Shown here in pieces: positions 11,397 through 21,855 of a stretch of 64,000 bases of DNA. The stretch is from the NCBI GenBank assembly GCA_024867545.1, contig JANFNE010000066.1, positions 248,001 to 312,000 on the forward strand, read 5' to 3'. The notes beneath the pieces were generated by a model. The model was not told the origin of the DNA. It made no database searches and was given only the letters and a program-made list of their open reading frames with translations. The stretch is from Phytopythium helicoides (taxonomy: Eukaryota; Oomycota; Peronosporomycetes; Pythiales; Pythiaceae). How positions within the stretch are numbered: the first letter of the stretch is position 1; every line of letters starts with the position of its first letter. Both the position numbers and the translations under genes were made by a program.

Positions 11397-13403
11397 ATGG
11401 ACTTCTACGACGTGGAGGAGGACACGCCGCTGCTGCGCAGCATCCACGTGCAGGGAGGCGCGGGCGACGCGGCGGCGCTGTCCCCCAAGGACGGCAGCGA
11501 GCCGTCGTCGCCCGCGCCGCAGCCCGCCAACTACAACAGCACGGCGTCCTCGGCCACGGCCGGCAGCTCGCTGGCGTCGTCGCTGTCGTCGGGGGCCGCG
11601 GCCCGCGGCTGGCGGCGGCGCGTGTTGCAGGCGCCCGAGTTCCAGCTGAGCGCCGACAAGGTCTCGTTCCTGTTCAGCCCCAAGCCCTCGGGCTCGAACG
11701 CCAAGGGCAACAGCTTCGGCTTCGGCGCAGACACCGACCCCACCGACTACGAGGACGACGAGCTCGCGATCCTCGACCCATACTTCGATGTGACTGACTC
11801 GAGGCTGCAGGCCGCGTTCGAAGAGGCAAAGCCGGACGGTACATAGGTCGCGCGCATGCAGATTCTGCTCCTGCTCGTTCAACTCACGACTTCCGTGTTG
11901 ATGGACAATGCAGGCAATGACGAGCTATCGTACGACGGCTTTCGTGTGGCGCTAGAGGCCATGGGCATCCGCTGCAACGACGATCCGGCTTTTCTCAAGC
12001 TCGTCGAGTCGGTGGACCGCGAGGCGCGCAAGCGAATCACCTTTTCGCAGTTTGACGCAGCAGTTCACAAGCTAAAGCTCATGCACTTGTTCGACGAGAG
12101 CACGGTGCGCCGAATGGTTCCATCGGGGTACCAACCAGCAGATGTGTCAGTGTCGGACTTTTCGCGCGCGCGTCTGCAGCAGTATTTGCTCACCGCCCCA
12201 ATGATGTCGAGCTTCTTCACTGCCAAGCGCCCGTCGTGGGTCTCCGTGCGCTGGATCAACGTCAGCGGTCGCGATAGCCTCACCTTGAAGCGACTCGCCA
12301 TCAAGTACCGTCTTCACCCGCTTGCGATCGAGGACACTCTCGAGATGCATGAGCGTCCAAAGTTTGACAGATACGAGAATCACCTATTCCTTGTCTTCCC
12401 CGTGCTGCGCATGGAGGTACTGGATGACGACGACGATTTTGAGACGACGGAGAAGCGCAGCGGACTGGCAAGAGCAAAGTCCTTCACTCGGTCCGTGTCC
12501 ACTGCGCTCAAGCAGCTTGAACGGCATGCGTCATTTCGAAAGCGAACATCATCGGCAACCAGTGTTCAAGACAGCCGCCAAAGTCTGCGGCGGCGAACAA
12601 GCAGTAACGCCAGCGATCGGACCAATCGCAAGTCAAGGAGTAAACGAGCTTTTGATGGGGACGCGGAGAGCTCATATGACAGTGATGACGATGACGACGA
12701 TCCGTTCCGTCTCTGGATCGAGCATGTCGCCATCTTCATCGTTGGTGACAATACGGTGATCACGGTCAAGAATGAGGATGGGAGTGCGATTTGGCAGGAG
12801 CTGACGAGGCGGCTGGCGGTCCCCTATTCCAAGCTGCGGCATAACAACGCGAACTTCCTAGTGTATGCGGCGTTAGACGTGATTGTTGACCAAGTCACGA
12901 CGGTTGTGGACACGATCTCCGACAGTTTGATGGAGTTGGAAGACGAACTAGAAGAGCAAAAGCACAAGTTTAACGTCGCTCGGCTGCGGTTTCTCAAGAA
13001 TGAGCTCTTTCGCCTTCCGCGCCTACTCAAACCGGCGCGCGAGGTGCTCAAGAATCTGATTGAGAGTCGCGATTTTGATGAAGCGGTGACGGCGTACGTA
13101 CGAGATGTGCACGACCACGTTGTTCAGGTACTGGATGACATTGAGCTGCACCTGCAAATGTGTCGATTGTTATCCGAAGACTACCGAGAAGCTCGCGCCA
13201 ACCAGATGAATTATGTCATCTACACGCTGACAATCGTCACCACGGTGTTCCTGCCCGCCCAGTTCCTCACTGGTGTCTATGGCATGAACTTTGACAATAT
13301 GCCCGAGCTCCACGAACGCTATGGCTACGCGCTGTTCTGGGTCTTTGTCCTCGCCATCGGTGCGAGCCTCCAGCTCTACTTTCGCTACAAGAAATGGATC
13401 TAA
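11397..13403 (+). CDS. CorA-type magnesium transporter with long N-terminal domain
   Basis: Two exons, 643 aa: 11397-11838 and 11914-13403, with a 75-bp intron (GTACAT...AATGCAG, phase 1). The first ~135 residues are Ser/Ala-rich and probably disordered. Residues ~145-205 look like a degenerate EF-hand pair (NDELSYDGFRVALEAMGI; SVDREARKRITFSQFD). The CorA cytosolic funnel follows (HPLAIEDTLEMHERPKFD, YENHLFLVFPV), interrupted by a basic/Ser-rich insert and an acidic run. The long stalk helix precedes TM1 (YVIYTLTIVTTVFLPAQFL), then the YGMN signature near residues 603-606, the short loop and TM2 (FWVFVLAIGASLQLYF) with a basic tail. GMN and two terminal TMs define the family of pentameric Mg2+ channels; the membrane location is not resolvable. 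Only 76 bp separate its stop from that of ZW10. Confidence 0.92.
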
Positions 13404-13479
13404 CACGACTCAATACAAATAGACGAGTAATGTGCCGTGTCCACTCTCGAGTCTGGCATTGTTGATTTGATGATTGTTA

Positions 13480-14043
13480 TCACGCACGAGCGAGAGCACG
13501 AAGCAGAGCTTGCTGCTCGGGGGTCTCGCGGTAAAGAGATCTGAGGTCATGCACAAATAGCATTAGAAATCGAAAAACTTAATCTTCGTGTGGGTGCAAA
13601 GCTCACTTGACGAGGCCCACGAGTTCATCGCGGGAAAATTCGCTGAGACCCGACGCAAGAACTTTTTCGCGAGCTGTGGCAATTGGATCGGCCTGGTGCA
13701 ATTAGAGGAAGCACGGTTAGAATAGTTCAAGCACAAGGACTCGGAGTCGTTTTTTTTTTTGGATCAGAGAGTATACCAGTAAGTCGTTCAACTTTCGAAG
13801 TCGAGCGAGGCTGATGACCAGTGCTTCAGCTTGTGCTGACGAATCGAACACTGCGTCACACTACAACAGGTCAGTATTAGCGAACATGCCCCATTCGAAT
13901 GGTTCCGCAAACTCAGAGAAGAAAATTACCTCAAGAAGAAGCGAGAGCGAGTGGTGGAGCTGAGCAGCAGCATTCGGCGAGATTTGCTGCACATGACGAC
14001 GATGAATCATCCACTACTTCCAAATGCGAATTGGAAAAAAAAT

Positions 14044-14110
<67 letters not shown>

Positions 14111-16510
14111 CTCACCTGCTCCGCAATGATGGCATCGACGAATTTACCCACGACGGGATCAAGGATTTTAGCCATCACATTCTTGTACACAGATGCTGGA
14201 AGCCCATCTCGCCATGCCGAACTGACGCTATTGAGTTTGTACATGACGCCCTTGAAGAACTCTTCTATGCGCTCAGCTACTCCATGCTTCTCGATGTCTC
14301 GAAGAGGCTAAGCCATACGGATGGGTAAATCCTCTAGCCCGCATTGTAAAGGTAGTGCTTACGTACTGGGAGTGCAGCAGCAGCACTAAGAAACTCGCTC
14401 GTCAGAGATGATGCGTAAGATGTGAGTGCTTTTTCTGCCGTGTTGCGAAATCCGGGAACCATATCGATCATTGTCGCCGTTTGGTTGAGTGGAGGTGGAA
14501 GTCTAAGTAAATAAAATTAGCAGATTGGTCTTTTTTTCTCGTCATGTTGCGCGGCACATACCGTTGCTTGTAGAGGTACCCGATCGTGAGCATGTGGTGA
14601 GCGATATACATGCAATCATTGTGGAACAGCATGCAGGCGCGCGGGTCATTGGCAATGTCCACTGCGTATAACGTCGGTACAACTGCTCGGAAGAGGAAAA
14701 GTACGTCGCGGCTTGTCTGAAAAAGCAGTCTGGCGCTTGTGGGTTCTGCTCCGCACGCCTCCACGAGGGTCTCATGTGCCATGTCAACGATATCGCGTGC
14801 AACAATAGACACCCGATAGTTTGGCATTTCAAAACACCCGCCTTCGATGCCGCCAGAGTTCGTATCATTTCGAGACGATGCGGAGCTGAGGCCTGGTTTA
14901 TCGCTGGACTTGCCTGTCTTTCCTCCTGAAGACGATCCGACGAAGCTGCACTTTTCGTTTGCCCCGATGACCTTCACAGAGTCGTTGTATCCTCCGCGCA
15001 TCATGTCGCGTCCGGATTGGAGCACGTGTTCTCTCCTCTTCTTGGAGTGCAACCTGAAAAATGAGGTCCAACATTAAGAAACGTTAGGTGGTAGTGTCCC
15101 CCTCTAGTGATAAAAAGCATAAATACGTACTGGTTGAGCTGACTGACAAATCCACGCAGTTGACTGTTGCTGCAAGCGGAGAATCCGACAGCGACCAACT
15201 TGTTCTCAAGCTCTGTAACCTGTACGTGCGTGATAAGACAAGAACGTGAGCCAAGTAGTTAGATGGTGTCTCCACCAGTTTGTACAGCGTACCGTCATCA
15301 AGAGCACATCGCGATACGAATGTAGAGCCTGCACGTCTTGGGGGATTTTATCGCGCAGTAGACTCATCAGAAGCGCTTCCAAGTTGCCTGGAATCTTCCA
15401 CAGAACGTCGCCAAGCCGATTCATCAGCTCGGCGCTTCCAGCAAACAGCTCAGCATGCACAAACAAAAGTATAGCGACCACGTGACCGAATTTTTCCTGA
15501 ACTCCGACGAGGTCGCCACCAGCAGCTCCGCTCTGCTGTTTTGCATCATCATTCTTGCTGCCTTTCGATTGAATCCTCACAGTACGGCTACCAGTGAGCT
15601 GGTCGTGAGTATGCTCAATCGAGACGCCAGGAAAATGAAGCATCGGCTTGACGAGCTGCTGGGAGATAGCCTTAGCTATGTCCTTAAGCCTCGGCGCCAG
15701 CAAATCCAAAAGTGCACATGCTTTCCAGAAGTCTCGCAGCTCATCTCTGAATGTGGTTGCGGTCTCTGGTGTCGGGGACGCTGGCGCAGTTGTGAACCTG
15801 ACCAGCTTGAGCGATCCCTCGCTCCATTGCACCGAACTGCTGTAGAACTGCTTCAGCTGGCTGAGGAGACGATTCTTCTTCTTGCTCAACTCCATTCGCA
15901 CCGACTGAATGATTTCGGCGTCTTCAGCATTTGGTTCGTCCTTGAGTAGTGCTGCAATGAGCCCCTCTATCGCAGTAATAGCTTCCGCCGCGACAACGAA
16001 CTGCCGGTGGTCGACTGCTTCGTCGATTTCACTCAGCCGCCGGTCGATATCCGTGAGCTTCTCAATCAGCGAGATGACAGCGCGTGAGTGATCCATCTGC
16101 TTCTTCAGACTCTCGCGCTCGGCCAGCGACGCGACGAGCGCCGACTGCGGCGCCGCACCGTCTAGCTGGAGGCTGTCAACCGCGTCCAGAAGCTCGCTGT
16201 TCAGGCGCTGGAGCTTGCTCTGAAGCTCCGACTGCGCGCCATCGGCTCCACTCGGACCAGTCGCGCTCCACTTGGCCGCGATCTCGATTGCCTGGTCGAC
16301 CGACAGCCCCGGTGCTTGCGTGTAGAATGCCCGCAGCGCGTCGACGACTTGGCCGCGCACCTCGGAAATCTCTCGCTGCGTCTCCTCGAGTTTCCTGGGG
16401 GGGCATGCGAGGGAGGGGGGAGGACACACACGAGCGTCGTTAGGTCGTGGGCGGGTGGTGGGGATTCTAGCAGCCCGCGCTGGGAGCGCTTACCTCGCGA
16501 GCACCTCCAT
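13480..16510 (-). CDS. ZW10: ZW10, RZZ/NRZ (Dsl1) tethering subunit
   Basis: ZW10 works in the kinetochore RZZ complex and, with NAG and RINT1, in tethering Golgi-to-ER vesicles. I resolve ten exons giving 771 aa (human protein 779): 16510-16494, 16394-15293, 15219-15131, 15053-14562, 14502-14367, 14307-14116, 13986-13930, 13860-13777, 13692-13607 and 13540-13480. All introns are GT-AG, 59-129 bp. Exon 1 encodes only MEVLA plus part of an Arg codon. The N-terminal half is coiled coil (ISLIEKLTDIDRRLSEIDEA). Diagnostic blocks are RDVLFLFRAVVPTLYAVD, FHNDCMYIAHHMLTIG, TATMIDMVPGFRNTAEKAL and a C-terminus around FSRDELVGLVKSLYRETPEQ. It is head-to-head with SMU1. Family call is firm; the smallest exons rest on frame and splice consensus. 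Confidence 0.92.
14046..14109. repeat. (CA)n microsatellite inside ZW10 intron 6
   Basis: About 32 uninterrupted CA dinucleotides. In the transcript this is a (GU)n run beginning within a few bases of the intron 6 5' splice site (GTGAGTT then GTGTGT...), followed by a U-rich stretch. Confidence 0.97.
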
Positions 16511-16612
16511 GGCGGCAGTCGTGGCTCCAAATCCGCAATTGACTCCACTTCAGTATCGAGCCCGCGGTGACTCCCTTTCACTATAGCAGGGCCAACCACC
16601 CCATCGACGACC
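16511..16612. promoter_or_regulatory. shared ZW10/SMU1 head-to-head promoter interval
   Basis: The ATGs of the two divergent genes are 102 bp apart, so a common or overlapping core promoter is inferred. No element could be named with confidence. Confidence 0.45.
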
Positions 16613-18455
16613 ATGGAGGCGCCGGCCGCGCCTGCTCCGGAGCTCGAGGTGGCGTCGGGCGACGTGGTGCGCCTCGTGCTGCAGTTCCTGCGCGAGAACC
16701 GGCTGTTCGGCGCCATGCGCGCGCTGCAAGAGGAGGCGCAGGTGAGCCTCAACGCCGTCGACTCGGTAGATGCGCTGGTCGCCGACGTCCGCGGCGGCCG
16801 CTGGGACGCCGTGCTACAGCAGACCAAGGCACTCGAGTGCAGCGCGAGCGCCATGGTCGAGCTCTACGAGCTCGTCGCGCTCGAGATGATGGAGATGGGT
16901 GAGCGCGACGTGGCCGTGCAGCTGCTGCGCACCACGCCGGCGCTGGTCCAACTTAAGCACTCGCAGCCCGAGCGCTACCTGCGGCTCGAGAAGCTCGCAC
17001 AGCGCCCGTTCGACGCGACCGAGGCCTACGGCGGCGTCCCGAAGCAGCGTCGCCGCGACGATGTCGCCGAGTTATTCCGCAACGAAGTGCGTGCTTACCG
17101 ATTGGGTGCGTCATCCCATTCAACAGCTAACGAGCTGGTGTTGTAGGTATCGTCGATGGAGCCGTCGCGGCTGCTGGTGCTGCTGGGTCAGGCGCTCAAG
17201 TGGCAGCAGATGCAGGCAAGTTGTCTGCTTTTAATTGGCTCGGCGCCCTGCGTTGACCGCTCATTGCATCTGCACAGGGACTGGTGACGCCTGGTTCAGA
17301 CTTTGATCTGTTCCGAGGAGCCCCGAAGGAACTTGTGATCGAGCGAGCCGACAAGGTGGTGCGGAAATCAGCAGGCAAGATCAAGTTCAGCAAGTCGTCG
17401 GCACCGCAGTGCGCGCAGTTTAGCCGCGATGGCCGCATGCTTGTTACGGGCTCCAAGGACGGGTTTGTCGAAGTGTGGGATTTCGAAAAGTGCAAGTTGC
17501 GCAAGGACCTCGAGTACCAGGCAAAGGTGCGACTGTGTGAGCTGCTGTGATTGATACTTGTCGAGCCAGTGCCAATTTTTTTTCTGTTGGTGAGTAGGAT
17601 GAGTTTATGATGCACGACCAAGGAGTGACTGCGGAGGCGTTCAGCCGAGATGGAGAGTTGGTGGCAACCGGAAGCGAAGACGGCAAACTGAAGGTCTGGA
17701 AACTCTCCACTGGTCTTTGCCTGCGCCGCTTCGATGGCGCCCACAGCCAAAGCATCACTAGTATCGCTTTCTCTCGAGATGGCACGCAACTTTTGACCGG
17801 CTCATTCGATCATCTTATCCGTATTCACGGGCTGAAGTCGGGTCAGACGCTAAAGGAGTTTCAAGGACATGAAAGTTATGTGAACTCTGCAATTTTCTCA
17901 ACCAACGGCTCTCGGGTGATTTCAACCTCAAGCGATGGGACAATGAAGGTAGGAGCCCCTATCGTCTGTGCACGCGACACTCAGTGGACTCATGACGGAA
18001 CGGTATGATACTTGTAGATCTGGAACGTCAAGACAGCAGAGTGCATCACCACCATCTACCCGCCGAATGCTGGAGCAGCCGAAGAAGTAGACATTCTCAA
18101 CGTGTTGCTTATTCCGTCGGTTTCGGGATCCGGGGAAGACATCATCATGTGCACGCGTACTCACGAAATCCATCAGGTGTCAATGGAAGGAGAGGTCGTG
18201 CGGACTTACAAGAGCGACGAGATTAGCGGCACCGATGTCGGGAACTTTGTATCATGCGCACTATCGATCCGAAGCAAGTGGTTGTACGCAGTGACGGAAA
18301 AGGGATACATTCTGAGCTTCTCAACGGCAACGGGCTCCCTTGAGTCTTCCATGCAGATTTGCAATGGATACGCTTTTGGGTTATCGCACCACCCGCACCG
18401 TAATCTGATCGCGACGTTCGGAAACGATGGCTACGTGCGACTGTGGAAAGCGTAG
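16613..18455 (+). CDS. SMU1: SMU1, WD40 spliceosome-associated protein
   Basis: SMU1 pairs with RED/IK in the B complex of the spliceosome. Five exons, 526 aa (human 513): 16613-17086, 17147-17215, 17278-17526, 17598-17948 and 18018-18455. Introns are 60, 62, 71 and 69 bp. The second uses a GC donor (CAG then GCAAGT, 17216-17277), the other three GT. An N-terminal LisH motif (DVVRLVLQFLRENRLFGAM, residues ~14-32) is followed by a CTLH-like segment, then the conserved PSRLLVLLGQALKWQQMQG. Seven WD40 blades fill the C-terminal half (VTGSKDGFVEVWDF, ATGSEDGKLKVWKL, TGSFDHLIRIHGLKSG, STSSDGTMKIWNV, IATFGNDGYVRLWKA). The alignment with metazoan SMU1 is collinear throughout. The 257 bp after the stop, up to the CEP20 stop, hold no gene I can support. 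Confidence 0.95.
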
Positions 18456-18712
18456 CGTCGATCGGCGAGAAAGCCAGTCGAGCTCTTCACTTCTTGAACA
18501 TCAGCGGCGCTGGCTCGTTCCCGGTATCTCGAGAAGAAACTGCAAAAGCAGTCGTCAGCAAAGTCTAATACATATGTAGGGATGCTTTCAAGAATCAAAT
18601 TCTCGCCATTGATCGAAGGGAGCGGAGATGGTGCTGCATCTGGGTCAGTGAATTGCTCTGCTTGTGTCTACATGACCATCAGTAAACTATCTCATAAAAG
18701 AGTTTCATTGCA

Positions 18713-19533
18713 TCACAAGAGACAGCGCACGCTAAAGCGGTCGAGACCTGTCCGCTGGCAAGCATCGCTCTCGGCTGAGCAAAAACAAAATGTTACAAAC
18801 TCAGTGTCGGGAAGGAAGGGTGCGTTTCCAAAGAAATCGACTCGCACACCTTTAGCTTGCTGGAGGCAAGCCACAATGCTGTACAAGAGCGGAACGTGCG
18901 TGAATCGCGGGTCTTCTACGACTATTTCGACAACGAAGTGGACATGACATTGTTAGTCTGAAGTAAGCCGGTGAGTCGGTCGGCCGTGTGGAGGTGCCAC
19001 CGCACCGTTCAACTCGCTCGACAGAAATGCGCGATCGAACGGCTTCTCAGTGGGTTGGCCCGATTCTACAATGGAGCCATAGCGATGGCTTATGTACACT
19101 GCGGATGGAGTAGGTGAGCAACTCGCTCCTGTTTTCGCACCTGGAAGGAAAACCGAGAGTGCGTGGCGGTAGCCATTGTACTCCAAATACTCCCGAATGA
19201 GCTCGTTGATGACGAGGTTTTCGTTCGATAGCGTCGGCTTCGGAACAGACTGGCTCCAATTCATCACCACAAGCAGTGCGTCAACCATTCACCCACTACG
19301 AGATACGCTCCTTCTGGTGTCGCTGTCGAGCCACCTGATCATCAAGAGCCGCAAAGATCTCGGCGCGCACTCGCGCGCGGATCTGGTCGAGTGATCCGCG
19401 CGCTTGCAACGTGTCCTTAAGCACTGCGTCCTCCTCCCCATTAGCTCCTTGCTCGTTTGGTTAGCGGGCCTGACGTCCATACAGCAGCCTTACCTTCCTT
19501 GAGATCGGACAGCGTCGCCTGGTTCCCGCTCAT
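18713..19533 (-). CDS. CEP20: CEP20/FOR20 (FOPNL) centriolar LisH protein
   Basis: Small FOP-family protein of centrioles, basal bodies and centriolar satellites, needed for ciliogenesis. Five exons, 176 aa (human 174): 19533-19494, 19447-19335, 19249-19141, 19065-19006 and 18921-18713. Introns are 46, 85, 75 and 84 bp. Collinear family blocks are AVLKDTLQARGSLDQIRARV, RAEIFAALDDQ, LSNENLVINELIREYLEYNG (the LisH), ALSVFLPESGQPTEKPFDRA and ELNVVEDPRFTHVPLLYSIV. Intron 4 is placed so that this last block keeps the family spacing; its branch site is CTAAC. The C-terminal ~45 residues after ACLQQAKG do not resemble the family and may reflect a further missed intron at 18849. A flagellar gene fits an organism that makes zoospores. 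Confidence 0.85.
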
Positions 19534-19611
19534 GGCGCTTGGCTGCCTCTCCACAATAATTACTATTTTTCTAGTCACAGAGAAAGTATCCAGCCAGTCC
19601 GAGGAGAGAAC
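19534..19611. promoter_or_regulatory. shared CEP20/DDI1 head-to-head promoter interval
   Basis: The two divergent ATGs are only 78 bp apart. The interval has an AT-rich core (TAATTACTATTTTTCTAG region). A bidirectional promoter is inferred from geometry; one leader may extend into the neighbouring gene. Confidence 0.45.
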
Positions 19612-21643
19612 ATGCAGGTGACGGTGACGACCGCGGACGGCTACCAGGTCGCGCAGGTGGCGGCCGAGCCGCAGCAGACCATCGCGTCGATCGCGCAGCA
19701 GCTCGAGCAAAAGGTGCGCGCGCCTCCGGCCCCTCGGCGCGCTCTGGGGGCCGCGCAGCTGACGACTTGCTGAGTGAAGTTCGGGATCCCGGCCGCGCTG
19801 CAGCAGCTGCTGCTCGATGGCCGCCCGCTCCAAGCGAGCATGACGGTCCGTGGCTCATTGTGGCGGTCGTCCTCCCTGTCAGCAAGCTGACCAGCACTGG
19901 TGTTGGGCAGTTTGAGCAGGCGGGAGTCAAAGACGACGACTTGCTCGTCATCGCGCGCAACCCGTCAGCTGATGGGACGCTGGCGCCGGCCACACTCGCG
20001 CCTCTTGCAGCGAACCCGAGCGCAGGGTTTACCGCTCGTTCAGGCATGCGTATTCACGACATCCCTGTAAGATTGGTCTGACTTGACGCTCTGGTGGGGT
20101 TGGTTTGGAGACTCATTTGGTGCGGTTCCAGCCGAACGCATCGGCCGAGGTCCTTCTTGAGATTATCGACAAGAACCCACAGCTTCTCCCCCAGGTAAGA
20201 AGCAAGTATATTGTAAACGGGAGAGCGCATTCGTGTGCGCTAAGCGTGGTGACGTGTAGATTCAGCAAGGCAATCCGCCGCTTGGGGAGGCGCTGCTCAC
20301 CAAGAGTGTCCCGGTATGTCAGCATACTTAGTGTGGACTAGCAAACCACAAAACTAACCTTTGCTCGCGAGTCACAGGAAGTTCGCAAAGTCCTCCTGAA
20401 GATGTACATGGAGGCAGCGTCTCGTACCTTCCAAGAACAAGAGGAGATGCTTGCACTTGAGCGGAACCCTTTCGACCCGAACGCACAAGCCAAGATTGCA
20501 GAGCGAATCCGACTCGCGAATGTGCAAGCAAACATGGAGATGGCTTTGGAGGAGATGCCAGAGTCGTTCGCACGCGTCACCATGCTGTACATTCCTTGCG
20601 AGGTGAACGGGCACAAGGTGAAGGCATTTGTCGATTCTGGAGCGCAGTCAACCATCATGTCGTCGGTAGGTAAACGGGCATCGACTATTTGCTGCTGGCT
20701 TCATCGTTACTAGTGGTTTCCTTTCATGGCAGGGCTGTGCGGAGCGTTGTGGAATCATGCGCCTCGTTGACAAGCGAATGGCTGGTCAGGTACAATAAAC
20801 CGTATTACCGGACTCTTCATTGTGTACACACCCTCACAAGTGACTTTGTCGGACCTCAGGCTGTTGGTGTCGGAACCGCCAAGATCATTGGACGTGTTCA
20901 CCTCGCTCCGCTGAAGATTGACAACGTATTCTACAACTGCAGTTTCACGATCCTGGACCAGCAGGTGTGTTTGTATATTGCGAACGCGTGGAGAACTACT
21001 TCAGTAATATTTATGCGTGACAATTATGCTCTGCAGAACGTTGACTTCCTCTTTGGTCTGGACATGTTGAAGCGCCATCAAGTGAGATTAGTTTCTGATT
21101 GACACTGGCACAACGTGCGTTAACCCATGTGTGTTTATTTCATGATATCATTCCGCAGTGTTGCATTGACCTTCGCAAGAACGTCCTGCGTCTAGCCGAC
21201 GGAGCCGACTCTCATGAGGTTCCATTCCTCCCGGAGCACGTAAGTGTCAATTCATGGTCACCACTGTGGATTTTGTTAGCCAAATGAAGACCAATATATT
21301 TGGGAGCAGGAAATCCCATCCTCGGAACGAATGGAGGATGACTCCGCCACAACGCAGCCCGACAGCAGCTCGACCCCTGTGTCATCTGCAGTAGGCCCGA
21401 CTCCAGCGGTACCCCCAGCTGCAACCCCTCAATCTCCTGCCCCAAGTGCCGGCGATCAAGACAAGATTGCCCAGCTGGTGGCGCTCGGCTTCAATGAGCA
21501 ACGAGTACGTGGTATTGCTATTCCCGCTTTGTTTCACAATTGACGAGCGTATGTCTTGTCGGCATCAGGCTAGACAAGCGCTGCAGACCACTGGCGGGAA
21601 CGTGGAGCTGGCTGCAGGACTTTTGTTCGAGAGTATGAACTAG
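19612..21643 (+). CDS. DDI1: DDI1-type ubiquitin receptor with retroviral-like aspartic protease
   Basis: Shuttle protein that brings ubiquitylated clients to the proteasome and can cleave them. Twelve exons, 435 aa: 19612-19713, 19780-19845, 19911-20066, 20111-20194, 20260-20313, 20378-20665, 20733-20789, 20860-20964, 21037-21081, 21159-21239, 21310-21504 and 21569-21643; all introns GT-AG, all phase 0. Residues 1-~78 are a UBL domain ([23 protein letters not shown]). A helical DDI domain follows ([20 protein letters not shown]), then the RVP protease with catalytic Asp ~240 in [39 protein letters not shown], and [14 protein letters not shown]-terminal UBA ([20 protein letters not shown], residues ~395-435) completes the full UBL-RVP-UBA architecture. 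Catalytic residues are intact. Functionally linked to RPT6 in the same window. Confidence 0.95.
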
Positions 21644-21855
21644 GTGGTTCCATCGCACACCCACTCAGAGACGAATTTTCAAGAGTTTGGATCCAAAATG
21701 CAGGATTGGTTCTGTCGATGTTGAATCACTCAAACGTCATATTTTTTTTTCGCGAGAACTTACCATTGATTCTCACTGCAAATATAAAAGGCCGCGCTCC
21801 GCAACGCGTGAAGATCTTTCATAGCTGCGGCTCATAGATAACGAAATGAACTCAA

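Noticed and set aside
11235..11882. 215-codon minus-strand frame opposite the CorA N-terminus
   Set aside because: Low-complexity Arg/Gly/Val-rich shadow that crosses the CorA splice site and promoter; no supporting motif.
14014..14328. Plus- and minus-strand frames containing long Thr-His or Cys-Val runs
   Set aside because: They translate the CA/GT microsatellite inside a ZW10 intron.
18582..18947. 121-codon plus-strand frame after SMU1
   Set aside because: It runs antisense to the last CEP20 exon, has no domain and has an unlikely composition; no promoter context.
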